Shown here one piece after another: positions 57,043 to 64,000 of a stretch of DNA of 64,000 nt. Location: NCBI GenBank assembly GCA_965116565.1, contig OZ220699.1, forward strand, positions 3,286,001 to 3,350,000, given 5' to 3'. The position numbers and the translations under genes were made by a program. The DNA comes from Bin87 sp965116565 (GTDB taxonomy: Bacteria > Chloroflexota > Dehalococcoidia > Lucifugimonadales > UBA3495). The notes beneath the pieces are model-generated. The model did no database searches, was not told the origin of the DNA, and saw nothing but the letters and a program-made list of their open reading frames with translations. Position 1 is the first letter of the stretch. Each line of letters starts with the position of its first letter.

Positions 57043-57528
57043 TCAGGCCGCTCTGATGGCTTCCTCCAGCAGCGCCAGCGCGGTGCGGGCAAACACCCAC
57101 ATGTTTTCTTCCCGCTCCGGGCTGCCCGTCTCCAGCGTCTGGGAACGCTCCACCGGCCCCGCGACGCCGAAGCAGGCGTGGCCGTAGTTGTCGCCGTAGC
57201 GGTTGCCCGTCGGCCCGCTGGCCCCGGTTTCCGCCAGCGCCCACGTCGTGCCCATGATCTCGCGGGACGTGCGGGCATTGAGCAGCGCGTAGTATTCCGT
57301 GCTGGCCCGGTGGCCTTCCATCGCCGAGTCCGGCACCTGCAGCAACCCCTTCTGCGCGGTTCGCGTGTACACCACCGAACCACCCACGTAATAGTCCGAC
57401 GCGCCCGGGATCGATACCAGCGCCGCCGAAATCAGCCCGCCGCATGACGACTCCGACACGGCGAGGGAATCCCCCCGCTCTTTGAGCAAAGCAGCCACCG
57501 ACGCGGCCAGATCGTTCAACTCTCCCAT
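57043..57528 (-). CDS. CinA-type nicotinamide-nucleotide amidase
   Basis: 161 residues: only the C-terminal amidase domain of CinA (PncC type). LLKERGDSLAVSESSCGGLISAALVSIPGASDYYVGGSVVY is the catalytic Ser/Lys region, and ALAETGASGPTGNRYGD the second loop. It deamidates nicotinamide mononucleotide in pyridine-nucleotide salvage. The family usually has PGS.G.AY..G; some residues between the blocks are atypical (KGLLQVPDSAMEGHRASTEY). Start ATG 57528 with GAGAGG upstream. Last gene of the selB-to-cinA minus-strand run. Confidence 0.85.
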   Translation of the reverse strand: MGELNDLAASVAALLKERGDSLAVSESSCGGLISAALVSIPGASDYYVGGSVVYTRTAQKGLLQVPDSAMEGHRASTEYYALLNARTSREIMGTTWALAETGASGPTGNRYGDNYGHACFGVAGPVERSQTLETGSPEREENMWVFARTALALLEEAIRAA

Positions 57529-57569
57529 TTGTGCAACCTCTCCGTAATTTTTTGTGGTTGTCCCGTGCC

Positions 57570-58799
57570 CTACAGCCAAGGCAGCCGTTTGGAAACCGTT
57601 TTGGACGATTCCAAGGTCGGCAAGCCGTTCTTTTCCATCAGCATCAACGCCAGTTTGCGGAACTCTTCCCGGTCCCTGCCAGACACCACCGCCTGCTCGT
57701 GCGCCTCCGAAATAGCCACCGGGTACCCGAATCCCAACTCGCACTGCTTCGCCAGCATGGCGTGGCTCAACGCGAGCAGTTCCGGGTCGTCGGCAACCCA
57801 CGCCGGCGCCTCCACCCGCCCGATCTCCGTTCCGCTGTTCAGATAGTAGAAGTGGCTCCATTCCTCGCCCAGGGCCAGCCCCACGGCGAACCGCGACGCC
57901 AGCCTTCCCGACTGGTACACGGGAGAGCGATGGCCCGGTTCAAGTATCGCATCGAACAGTTCCCGGTCGTCGAATCCCGCCGCGCCGTCGCACTGCATCA
58001 GGTCCGACCGCCGCGCGCTGCAACGGCGCGTGCATTCGGCATCCCCACTGCCGCAGAGGGCTACCCGCACCGACCCGGCAACCTCCGTGGTCTGGGGCCT
58101 GGAGGTATAGGCGGCAACCGCCACCGGACGGTCCGGACGCGATGCAGCCTGCAATCTGGCCAGGGCGGGCCGCAGTCGTTGATTGATCAGGTGGTCCACG
58201 ACGTAGTTGGGATAATTGCCCCGCTGCACATCCCAGAACGCCAGCGTGCCGTCCAGCAGCGCCAGCGCCGGATTGCCGTCGTTCAAACCGTCCACCACGT
58301 CCGCCGTGCGTTCCACCTCGCGCACCGTGCGCAACGCTCCCAGCAGCGGACCGGATATCAGCGTTTCGTTCAACGATTCCTCGTCATCAGGTCTCAGGTA
58401 CAGGTCGGCATCATCGACGGCCAGCGTCGGCTCACTGAACATCTCGCAGGCGGGTTCATCTCCGTACGTGATGACGCAGCCGCCCAGGTTGATCAGGTGA
58501 CAGCGCAACGGCAGGTGCCGGTCAACGTCAATGTGGGAACCGTCCACCGACAACGCCGTCCAGTCGTTGGGCGCGTCCTGCGGTCCCCGGCTGCCCAGCA
58601 GTCCCTCCGGCCCGGTGCGGGAGAAAACAAACGGACGGCGGCCCGAGGCTGCGGTGCGGTCCGCTGCCTCGGCGGGAGAGACGGCCCAAGCCCGGTCCAG
58701 CGTGTCCGCAAAGCGTTGGCGGCGACTGCGTCTCGAACTCGCCGCGCCGTCCATGGCCGCCATCATCTGCCGCGCGGTTTGCCCAAAATCCAGCCCCAT
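57570..58799 (-). CDS. NurA domain nuclease-like protein
   Basis: 409 residues. DWTALSVDGSHIDVDRHLPL near residue 85 carries the first catalytic Asp of NurA, and GNPALALLDGTLAFWDVQRG near 170 the second motif. NurA is a 5'-3' nuclease that works with the HerA helicase in archaeal and some bacterial end resection. A set of five Cys (CGSGDAECTRRCSARRSDLMQC) near residue 265 is unusual and may bind metal. No herA gene is in the window. The start ATG 58799 gives the family-typical helical beginning (LDFGQTARQMMAAMD). Confidence 0.78.
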   Translation of the reverse strand: MGLDFGQTARQMMAAMDGAASSRRSRRQRFADTLDRAWAVSPAEAADRTAASGRRPFVFSRTGPEGLLGSRGPQDAPNDWTALSVDGSHIDVDRHLPLRCHLINLGGCVITYGDEPACEMFSEPTLAVDDADLYLRPDDEESLNETLISGPLLGALRTVREVERTADVVDGLNDGNPALALLDGTLAFWDVQRGNYPNYVVDHLINQRLRPALARLQAASRPDRPVAVAAYTSRPQTTEVAGSVRVALCGSGDAECTRRCSARRSDLMQCDGAAGFDDRELFDAILEPGHRSPVYQSGRLASRFAVGLALGEEWSHFYYLNSGTEIGRVEAPAWVADDPELLALSHAMLAKQCELGFGYPVAISEAHEQAVVSGRDREEFRKLALMLMEKNGLPTLESSKTVSKRLPWL

Positions 58800-58852
58800 A
58801 TCGTTACCACGTGGATGACTGCGTCGCAGACAATCGTTTCGCCGGGCAGGAC

Positions 58853-59242
58853 TCAGCTTATATCCGGCAGTTCTGTGATGGTTACCTGGCCGCCGGGCAC
58901 CGCGTCGATATTTATGTTGCTCCCGTATAGCAAACCCATACCTATGAGGGGTTCGGTTCCCACGTCGACAACTTCGACCTCTCTGATGCTGCCATGCCAC
59001 AGTACCCGTGCCAGGTAAAGTCGGCCAGGGCTGCTTGAACCGTCCGCCAACGTCACTCCTATGTTGTCCGGGTCTTCGGCCAGTGGCAGGTTTAGTTGGT
59101 GAATAATCGACCGTGGAAGGGTCATCTCCCCTGTTGCCCCGGTGTCGATGATGCAGTCGATGCGGACGGTTTCATCACGGTCGTCTAGCACATCGAGGAC
59201 CATGCTGGCTTCGACGTCGTCGTTGACAATACCGTACTGCAT
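58853..59242 (-). CDS. Retropepsin-like aspartic protease (clan AA)
   Basis: 129 residues, one retropepsin protomer. VRIDCIIDTGATGEMTLPRSI contains the DTGA catalytic Asp near residue 33, followed by the flap (VTLADGSSSPGRLYLA) and the second hydrophobic-hydrophobic-Gly motif (EPLIGMGLLYGSNINID). It must dimerise to be active. Small soluble members of this family are frequent in cyanobacteria and Chloroflexota and their targets are unknown. The ATG follows the preceding gene's stop without a gap (TGA-ATG), so the two are co-translated. Confidence 0.82.
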   Translation of the reverse strand: MQYGIVNDDVEASMVLDVLDDRDETVRIDCIIDTGATGEMTLPRSIIHQLNLPLAEDPDNIGVTLADGSSSPGRLYLARVLWHGSIREVEVVDVGTEPLIGMGLLYGSNINIDAVPGGQVTITELPDIS

Positions 59243-59530
59243 TCAGTTGGTTACCCCACCCTTTCGGACAATGCGACGCGGACTGCGGAGGCGCACAACA
59301 TGGGTTTTGTGCCGCCGCATCGTGTGAATCACCGCTCCCGGCCGCCGCCGGCGCAGCTTGATCCTGGCCTCAACAGAGCGCTCGGCGACTTCGTAATCTC
59401 CAGTGAGAACATCTAACAGCACGAACTTCCCCTCATCCTCGGGCGCGATCAGGTGGCGGATCTGCCGGTCGTAAATGGCTTCCCCCCGCCGTTTTTGCTC
59501 CTCATAGGGCATCTCTTTTCGTTCGGGCAT
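59243..59530 (-). CDS. Small basic protein coupled to the retropepsin-like gene
   Basis: 95 residues. A Glu/Lys-rich start (PERKEMPYEEQKRRGEAIYD) leads to a short beta segment (EDEGKFVLLDVLTGDYEVAE) and a very basic C-terminal region (ARIKLRRRRPGAVIHTMRRHKTH). The basic part suggests nucleic-acid binding. GAGAGGG precedes ATG 59530. It ends directly at the ATG of the retropepsin-like gene. Possible substrate, inhibitor or antitoxin-like partner; family not known to me. Confidence 0.65.
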   Translation of the reverse strand: MPERKEMPYEEQKRRGEAIYDRQIRHLIAPEDEGKFVLLDVLTGDYEVAERSVEARIKLRRRRPGAVIHTMRRHKTHVVRLRSPRRIVRKGGVTN

Positions 59531-59566
59531 CGTTTCCCTCTCCGCGCGCGGCAAGTCGCGCCGGGT

Positions 59567-61432
59567 TTACCGCAGCACGCGCTCGTCGCCCACCCGCCGC
59601 GTGATGCGCTGCTGGTCCAGGTACTCCAGCAGCGGCAGCACGTACTTGCGGCTGGTCCCGAATATCTCACGCGCTTCAGCCACGGTCACGCTGCCGTTCC
59701 CCTGCAAATGCGCCACGATGCGGCCGACCATGTCGTCGTAGGCCTCCTTGGTGAACACCACGGTCTCGTTGACCTTGACCACGTCGCGCCTCTCCTGCAG
59801 GTAGGCCAATAGCTCCGGGTCCACGGGCCGGTCGGTCGGCGGAGACCAGGGCTCGGCAGCCAGTTCGGACAGGTAGGTTGCCACCTCCGCCTGCTGACGC
59901 TCGCTGAGCGCCACCTGGTGGTCCGGCGTGCGCACCAGCCCGTCGTCGTCAACCACCACGCCTTCCTCGGCCAATCGCGCCGCCGCCCGCAGATACACCG
60001 GTTGCGACACTCGGAGCCGGCTGCGCAGTTCCTGCGGCGGCGCGCCCCGACGCAACGGGTACTGATTGTGGTAGGCCTGCAGCGCAATCTGCGCCTGGTT
60101 GCGCAGGATGTCCCACCCGCGCTGTGAATACACCACCGCGTCGTTCTGGCTCCCCATCTCTCCAAGGGCCACCACGTCGCCGGACTCAACCAGCGCGCCC
60201 AGCCGTTCCAGCACGTCCTCTTCTGCGAGGTTCGAGCGTTGGGACAGCGTGCGCAGGTCGCACGGGCCCATCTGGTCGGCGACGGTGAAAATGACGTCCT
60301 CGCTGGCGCCGGCGTCCAGCATCGTCAGTCGCTCGAGCACCTCCGGAGCGAACCGGCGATGTCGACGCGCGGGGTTGGGGTCGGCTATCTGTCCGCCGCC
60401 CAGCGTATCTTCCGACGAGCGCAGCACGAAGAAGTCGCCCTTCACCATGGGAATGGGCTCGTCCAGCAACACCTGCACCCATCCCTCGCTGCCGGGCTGC
60501 AATCGGTCGGCGTCCAGCAATCGCACGCGGCCCGTGGTCTCGCTGGTGAACAGGTGGAAAGTAACTCCCTCGTTGTGCTTCAACGCGTGGGGCGCGCCCT
60601 TCACCATGCGCAGGTTGGCGTCCAGCCGTCGCGTGGGGCGCAGCCATCCCGGGTTGGTCAGCACCTCGCCCCTCAGAACCTCATCCCGCGACACGCCGGA
60701 CAGGTTCAGCGCCAGCCTCACTCCAGGCCCGGTGGAATCCAGCCGCGACTTGTGGCTCTGCAAACCCCGTATGCGCGCCCGCGTCCCCGACGGCGCCAGT
60801 TCGATCTGCTGCCCCACGGCCACGGAACCGTCGATCAGGGTTCCCGTTACCACCGTCCCGAACCCGCTGACGGTGAAACAACGGTCCACCGGAAGCCGCG
60901 GGCGGCCCAAATCCCGGCGCGCCTCCGTGTCGTTCAGGATCTCGTCGATGGTGGCTTTGAGTTCGTCCATGCCGTCGCCTGTGTATGCGGACACGGCCGC
61001 CATCTCGCAGCCGGCGAACGCCGTTCCATCCAGAACGTCCTCGACCTCCGCCTTGACCAGTTCCACCAGTTCCTCGTCCACCAGGTCCGTCTTGGTTATC
61101 ACCACCAGTCCTCTCCGTATGCGGAGAATATCCAGAATCGCCAGGTGCTCCCGCGTCTGCGGCATCACGCTCTCGTCCGCCGCCACGATCAGCAGCGCCA
61201 GGTCGATCGCGCCCACGCCGGCCAGCATGTTCTTGATGAAACGCTCGTGCCCCGGAACGTCAACGATGCTGACCTCGCGTCCGCTGGGCAGGGTCATCCA
61301 GGCAAACCCCAGGTCCACCGTCATCTCCCGCTCTTTTTCCTCGGGCAGGCGGTCGGGGTCTATGTCAGTCAGCGCCTTGACCAGCGTCGATTTCCCGTGG
61401 TCAACGTGGCCTGCGGTTCCAATAACGTACAT
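59567..61432 (-). CDS. selB: Selenocysteine-specific elongation factor SelB
   Basis: 621 residues. SelB brings Sec-tRNA to ribosomes at UGA codons marked by a SECIS hairpin. GTAGHVDHGKSTLVKALTDIDPDRLPEEKEREMTVDLGFA opens the GTPase domain, followed by DVPGHERFIKNMLAG and TKTDLVDEE; domains II and III follow, then about 250 residues of winged-helix repeats (for example RTPDHQVALSERQQAEVATY and KYVLPLLEYLDQQRITRRVG) that bind SECIS RNA. No selA, selD or tRNA-Sec is in the window and I see no selenoprotein here. Its presence implies selenoproteins elsewhere in the genome. First gene of a five-gene minus-strand run. Confidence 0.95.
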   Translation of the reverse strand: MYVIGTAGHVDHGKSTLVKALTDIDPDRLPEEKEREMTVDLGFAWMTLPSGREVSIVDVPGHERFIKNMLAGVGAIDLALLIVAADESVMPQTREHLAILDILRIRRGLVVITKTDLVDEELVELVKAEVEDVLDGTAFAGCEMAAVSAYTGDGMDELKATIDEILNDTEARRDLGRPRLPVDRCFTVSGFGTVVTGTLIDGSVAVGQQIELAPSGTRARIRGLQSHKSRLDSTGPGVRLALNLSGVSRDEVLRGEVLTNPGWLRPTRRLDANLRMVKGAPHALKHNEGVTFHLFTSETTGRVRLLDADRLQPGSEGWVQVLLDEPIPMVKGDFFVLRSSEDTLGGGQIADPNPARRHRRFAPEVLERLTMLDAGASEDVIFTVADQMGPCDLRTLSQRSNLAEEDVLERLGALVESGDVVALGEMGSQNDAVVYSQRGWDILRNQAQIALQAYHNQYPLRRGAPPQELRSRLRVSQPVYLRAAARLAEEGVVVDDDGLVRTPDHQVALSERQQAEVATYLSELAAEPWSPPTDRPVDPELLAYLQERRDVVKVNETVVFTKEAYDDMVGRIVAHLQGNGSVTVAEAREIFGTSRKYVLPLLEYLDQQRITRRVGDERVLR

Positions 61433-61759
61433 TGCGATCCAGGGTTTGCGGGGCTACGGGCGATATGAGCGAAACGATACCACACGGGCACAGCGGCTAC
61501 CATCCATGCCGGGCCATTCAATCATCGTGGACACCGACGGGAGTCCGCTCGTCCTTCGACAAGCTCGGGATGTTCGGACGATGTTCGGACGGTGGGTGAC
61601 GCGACGTTTCGGTGAACGTCATCGCTTTTTGTTTGGATGGTCCAATGACCCTGCCATCCATGCGCTATACTTGACTGGCATACCCGACGATAGTAGGTTA
61701 CCGAAACTGACCGGGCGCCATCCGCCCTTGTTGCCTGTTCGACTCCCCAACCGCTGATT
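61433..61759. other. Divergent intergenic region between selB and der
   Basis: About 330 bases without a gene. It contains the REP-like motif and 11-bp direct repeat at 61547-61590. TATACT at 61666-61671 could be a -10 for der, but no -35 matches, and no clear promoter for selB is visible. Confidence 0.55.
61547..61590. repeat. Degenerate REP-like motif with an 11-bp direct repeat
   Basis: CCGCTCGTCCTTCGACAAGC followed by TCGGGATG is a diverged copy of the element at 32393-32435, here without its 3' stem arm. GATGTTCGGAC is then repeated head to tail (61569-61579 and 61580-61590). Confidence 0.7.
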
Positions 61760-63403
61760 ATGACAATTATTGACGACACGACGACGGTCGAACCCGACGA
61801 CCCGTTCGTTCCCACGCCGCCCGGGTCCGCAGCCGACACTGACGCGACCCAGACGGTTGAACCCGACGACGTGTTCACTCCCACGCCGGCGGAACCCAGG
61901 GCCGTCACCGATGCGACCCCAATGGTCGCCATCATCGGCCGACCCAACGTCGGAAAGTCGTCGTTGTTCAACCGTGTCCTTTCCCGTCGCCACGCCATCG
62001 TGTCCGAGGTCGCCGGCACCACCCGCGACCGGTTGATCTCCCGAGCCTCCTGGAAGGGCCGCCCATTCCTGCTCGTTGACACCGGCGGGCTGGAGGACGA
62101 CCCCGAGGGCAACATCCCCCTGCGCGTCCAGCAGCAGGCGGACATGGCGATGGGCGCCGCCGACCTCATCGTGTTCCTCACCGACGCCATCCAGGGCCTC
62201 ACCGCCACCGACGAAGCCGTCGCTCAGCGGCTCCGGCGCACCAACAAGCCCGTGATTCTGGCAGTCAACAAGGTGGACAACGACCGTCGCGAACTCGCCG
62301 CCAGCGAGTTCTACGCCCTGGGCCTGACCGACACGGCTTTCATATCCGCTTACCACAACTACGGCATTTACGACCTGCTCGAACGCATCGTCGACCTGTT
62401 GCCGACCCCGGAATTCGTAGAGTTGTGGGACTACGAAAACGACATCCCCGACGATGACGTCGACGACTGGACGGAAGCTGGGGATACGGCTGACGCAGCC
62501 GCCGATCCGGAACCGCAATACGTTCCGCCAACCGAAATGCGCCTCGCCATCGTCGGCCGAACCAACGTCGGCAAATCGCTCCTCACCAACACCATCATCG
62601 GCGAGGAGCGCAGCATCGTCAGCCCCGTGGCCGGCACCACCCGTGACGCCCTGGATACCGAGGTTTCCTACCGGGACCACACCATCACCCTGGTTGACAC
62701 CGCCGGCATCCGACGACCCGGTCAGATCGAGCGCGGCATCGAACGGTACAGCGTCCTGCGCGCGGTCAACGCAGTGCGGCGCAGCGACATCACGCTCCTG
62801 ATCACCGACGCCACCGAGCTCGCGACCGCCCAGGACGCCCACATCGCCGGCCTGGCCTGGGACACCAGTCGCGGCCTCATCGTGGTGGTGAACAAGTGGG
62901 ACCTGGTGAACCGCAACCGTTTCCGCATGGAGCGTGTCCTGCACCGCGTCCAGGAACGCCTGCACTTCATGTCCTACGTCCCCGTCTGCTTCACCTCCGC
63001 CCTCACCGGTGAGGGCATCGAGGACCTGCTGGACACCGCGCTGTCCCTGTGGCAGGAGCGCCAGAAGCGGGTGCCGTTCCGAGATTTGCAGTACCTCCTG
63101 GCCGACGCCGTCTCGACGCACACCCCGCCGTCCCAGCGCGGCAACATTCGTAATCGCCTGCGCATCCGCCGGGTCCGGCAGGTTGGCGTCAACCCGCCGA
63201 CGTTCGCGTTCAGCGTCAACGACCCCAAGCTGGTCCACTTCTCGTATCGCCGCTATCTCGAAAACCGGATACGGGACCGCTTCGGATTTGACCGCACCCA
63301 CCTTCGGTTGATCTTCAGGCCCGAGCGGGACGATCGCACTCCCCGTTCCGGAGTACGTTCGCCACGGGCAAACTCCGTGCGCAGGACCAGAAACGAACGA
63401 TGA
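61760..63403 (+). CDS. der: Ribosome-assembly GTPase Der (EngA) with acidic N-terminal extension
   Basis: 547 residues, about 100 longer than usual. Der helps assemble the 50S subunit. First GTPase domain from about residue 54 (VAIIGRPNVGKSSLFNRVL, DTGGL, NKVDN), second from about 259 (LAIVGRTNVGKSLLTNTII, DTAGI, NKWD), then the KH-like domain (FRDLQYLLADAV ... FAFSVNDPKLVHFSYRRYLENRIRD). The first 50 residues are acidic and hold two copies of a EPDD(P/V)F(V/T)PTP unit. The linker between GTPase domains is also acidic (NDIPDDDVDDWTEAGDTADA). The extension starts at ATG 61760; no internal start is well placed. It overlaps plsY by four bases (ATGA). Confidence 0.96.
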   Translation: MTIIDDTTTVEPDDPFVPTPPGSAADTDATQTVEPDDVFTPTPAEPRAVTDATPMVAIIGRPNVGKSSLFNRVLSRRHAIVSEVAGTTRDRLISRASWKGRPFLLVDTGGLEDDPEGNIPLRVQQQADMAMGAADLIVFLTDAIQGLTATDEAVAQRLRRTNKPVILAVNKVDNDRRELAASEFYALGLTDTAFISAYHNYGIYDLLERIVDLLPTPEFVELWDYENDIPDDDVDDWTEAGDTADAAADPEPQYVPPTEMRLAIVGRTNVGKSLLTNTIIGEERSIVSPVAGTTRDALDTEVSYRDHTITLVDTAGIRRPGQIERGIERYSVLRAVNAVRRSDITLLITDATELATAQDAHIAGLAWDTSRGLIVVVNKWDLVNRNRFRMERVLHRVQERLHFMSYVPVCFTSALTGEGIEDLLDTALSLWQERQKRVPFRDLQYLLADAVSTHTPPSQRGNIRNRLRIRRVRQVGVNPPTFAFSVNDPKLVHFSYRRYLENRIRDRFGFDRTHLRLIFRPERDDRTPRSGVRSPRANSVRRTRNER

Positions 63404-64000
63404 CGGCAACCCGCCGGCCGAGCCCCGCATCGTGGGCCATGCTCTCAGCGACCCCCTTGCTTTGCGCCGCCGGCGTCGTCCTGGCGGTGTTCGCGGCGGA
63501 CATCTCGCCGGTGGTCCGCTACGCCGCCGTGTGCGCGCTGGCCTACCTGGTCGGCTCACTGTCGTGGGGATACATGCTCGTCGACCTCGTCATGGGTGAG
63601 GACATCCGCGATTTCGGCAGCGGACGCACCGGCATGTCGAACATCCTGCGCACTGCCGGAGGCAAGGCCGCGGCCCTCGTGTTCGTCCTCGACGCCGGCA
63701 AGGCGGTCCTCATCGTGTTGCTGGCCCGCAGCGTCACCGGATCCGTGCAGGCTGAAGTCGCCGCAGCGTTGTTGGCGTTGTGCGGGCACAACTGGCCGGT
63801 ATATCTGGGGTTCCGCGGCGGTCGTGGAATCATGCCCGGATTTGGCGGGCTCTCGGTGATGGCCCCCTGGGTGGCGGTGGCCGGCGGAACTTTGTTCCTG
63901 GTGGTCACCCTGTCCACCCGAATCCTGTCGCTGGGCAGCATCGTCGGAACCCTCGCCGTCGCGTTGGTGAGCCTGGCGCTGACCCTGGTGATCGGCCACC
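63400..64000 (+). CDS. plsY: Glycerol-3-phosphate acyltransferase PlsY, 3' end outside the window
   Basis: 200 residues are visible and the frame is open at the window end. PlsY transfers an acyl group from acyl phosphate to glycerol 3-phosphate in the membrane, the first step of phospholipid synthesis. LAYLVGSLSWGYML, FGSGRTGMSNILRTAGGKAA and VLDAGKAVL, and CGHNWPVYLGFRGGRGIM are its three conserved motifs. An extra helix (WAMLSATPLLCAAGVVLAVFA) precedes the usual first helix, so the protein starts with about 45 additional residues. The start ATG overlaps the der stop codon. Confidence 0.92.
   Translation, partial: MTATRRPSPASWAMLSATPLLCAAGVVLAVFAADISPVVRYAAVCALAYLVGSLSWGYMLVDLVMGEDIRDFGSGRTGMSNILRTAGGKAAALVFVLDAGKAVLIVLLARSVTGSVQAEVAAALLALCGHNWPVYLGFRGGRGIMPGFGGLSVMAPWVAVAGGTLFLVVTLSTRILSLGSIVGTLAVALVSLALTLVIGH

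Noticed and set aside
61522..62208. Minus-strand frame ending near the REP-like motif (reads HPELVEG)
   Set aside because: The peptide is the usual translation of the dispersed REP-like repeat, and the rest is antisense to der.

Overview
This is a 64 kb stretch of a GC-rich bacterial chromosome. It has no rRNA, phage, plasmid, insertion sequence or CRISPR array that I can recognise. The gene content points to Chloroflexota, most likely a Dehalococcoidia / SAR202-type marine or sponge-associated lineage. The reasons are two luciferase-like flavin oxidoreductases, several FAD-linked oxidases, an enolase-superfamily enzyme, tandem short-chain dehydrogenases, a sulfotransferase and a 4-hydroxyphenylacetate hydroxylase homologue, all beside ordinary housekeeping genes (mfd, proBA, nth, argC, purA, selB, der, plsY). 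The taxonomic call is inference from gene families, not from a marker-gene tree.

Layout. 1-5 kb: a truncated luciferase-like monooxygenase, a decayed hicBA toxin-antitoxin locus, a zinc alcohol dehydrogenase, a Uma2-type nuclease-fold protein, an alkyl-DHAP-synthase-like flavoprotein and tRNA-Pro(CGG). 5-14 kb: a DUF4349 lipoprotein, mfd, and the proline operon proB-proA with a small trailing gene. 14-19.6 kb: two exported proteins behind one strong promoter; the second is a 1509-residue Thr/Pro-rich protein with CARDB-like repeats and a very recent 714-bp internal duplication. 19.6-24.2 kb: a two-gene D-lactate / 2-hydroxyacid dehydrogenase and an M28 peptidase lipoprotein. 24.4-31.7 kb: a plus-strand catabolic cluster (PhnD-like binding protein, beta-hydroxyacid dehydrogenase, class IV aminotransferase, SMP-30 lactonase, sarcosine-oxidase-like enzyme, DUF4058, enolase-superfamily dehydratase, fluoride channel). 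31.7-32.8 kb: a gene-poor stretch with a frameshifted gene, a cluster of G-quadruplex motifs and a REP-like hairpin.

32.8-37.6 kb: PAC2 protein, a protoglobin overlapping a dehydroquinase paralogue that has lost key active-site residues, two small proteins, tRNA-Glu(TTC), and nth-argC. 37.7-43.6 kb: MFS transporter, sulfotransferase, AXE1-type esterase, a two-gene unit with a HEPN-like protein, and an HpaB-family hydroxylase. 43.7-46.7 kb: a PstS lipoprotein made of two nearly identical domains, with a duplicated leader that creates an ATG-TAA start-stop, then repeat debris and tandem terminators. 46.7-51 kb: Xaa-Pro aminopeptidase, purA, DoxX and two small genes. 51-55.2 kb: a minus-strand operon of luciferase-like monooxygenase, two paralogous dehydrogenases and a paired hot-dog hydratase. 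55-64 kb: a zinc-metallopeptidase-like protein, cinA-type amidase, nurA, a retropepsin-like protein with a small partner, selB, der and the start of plsY.

How the parts relate: many neighbours are translationally coupled by 1-8 nt overlaps (ATGA, GTGA, TGATG), so several functional guesses rest on operon context. The best candidates for something new are the protoglobin / dead-dehydroquinase pair, the double PstS with its start-stop leader, the HEPN-like pair and the retropepsin pair. All coordinates and motifs were read by eye; no database search was possible.
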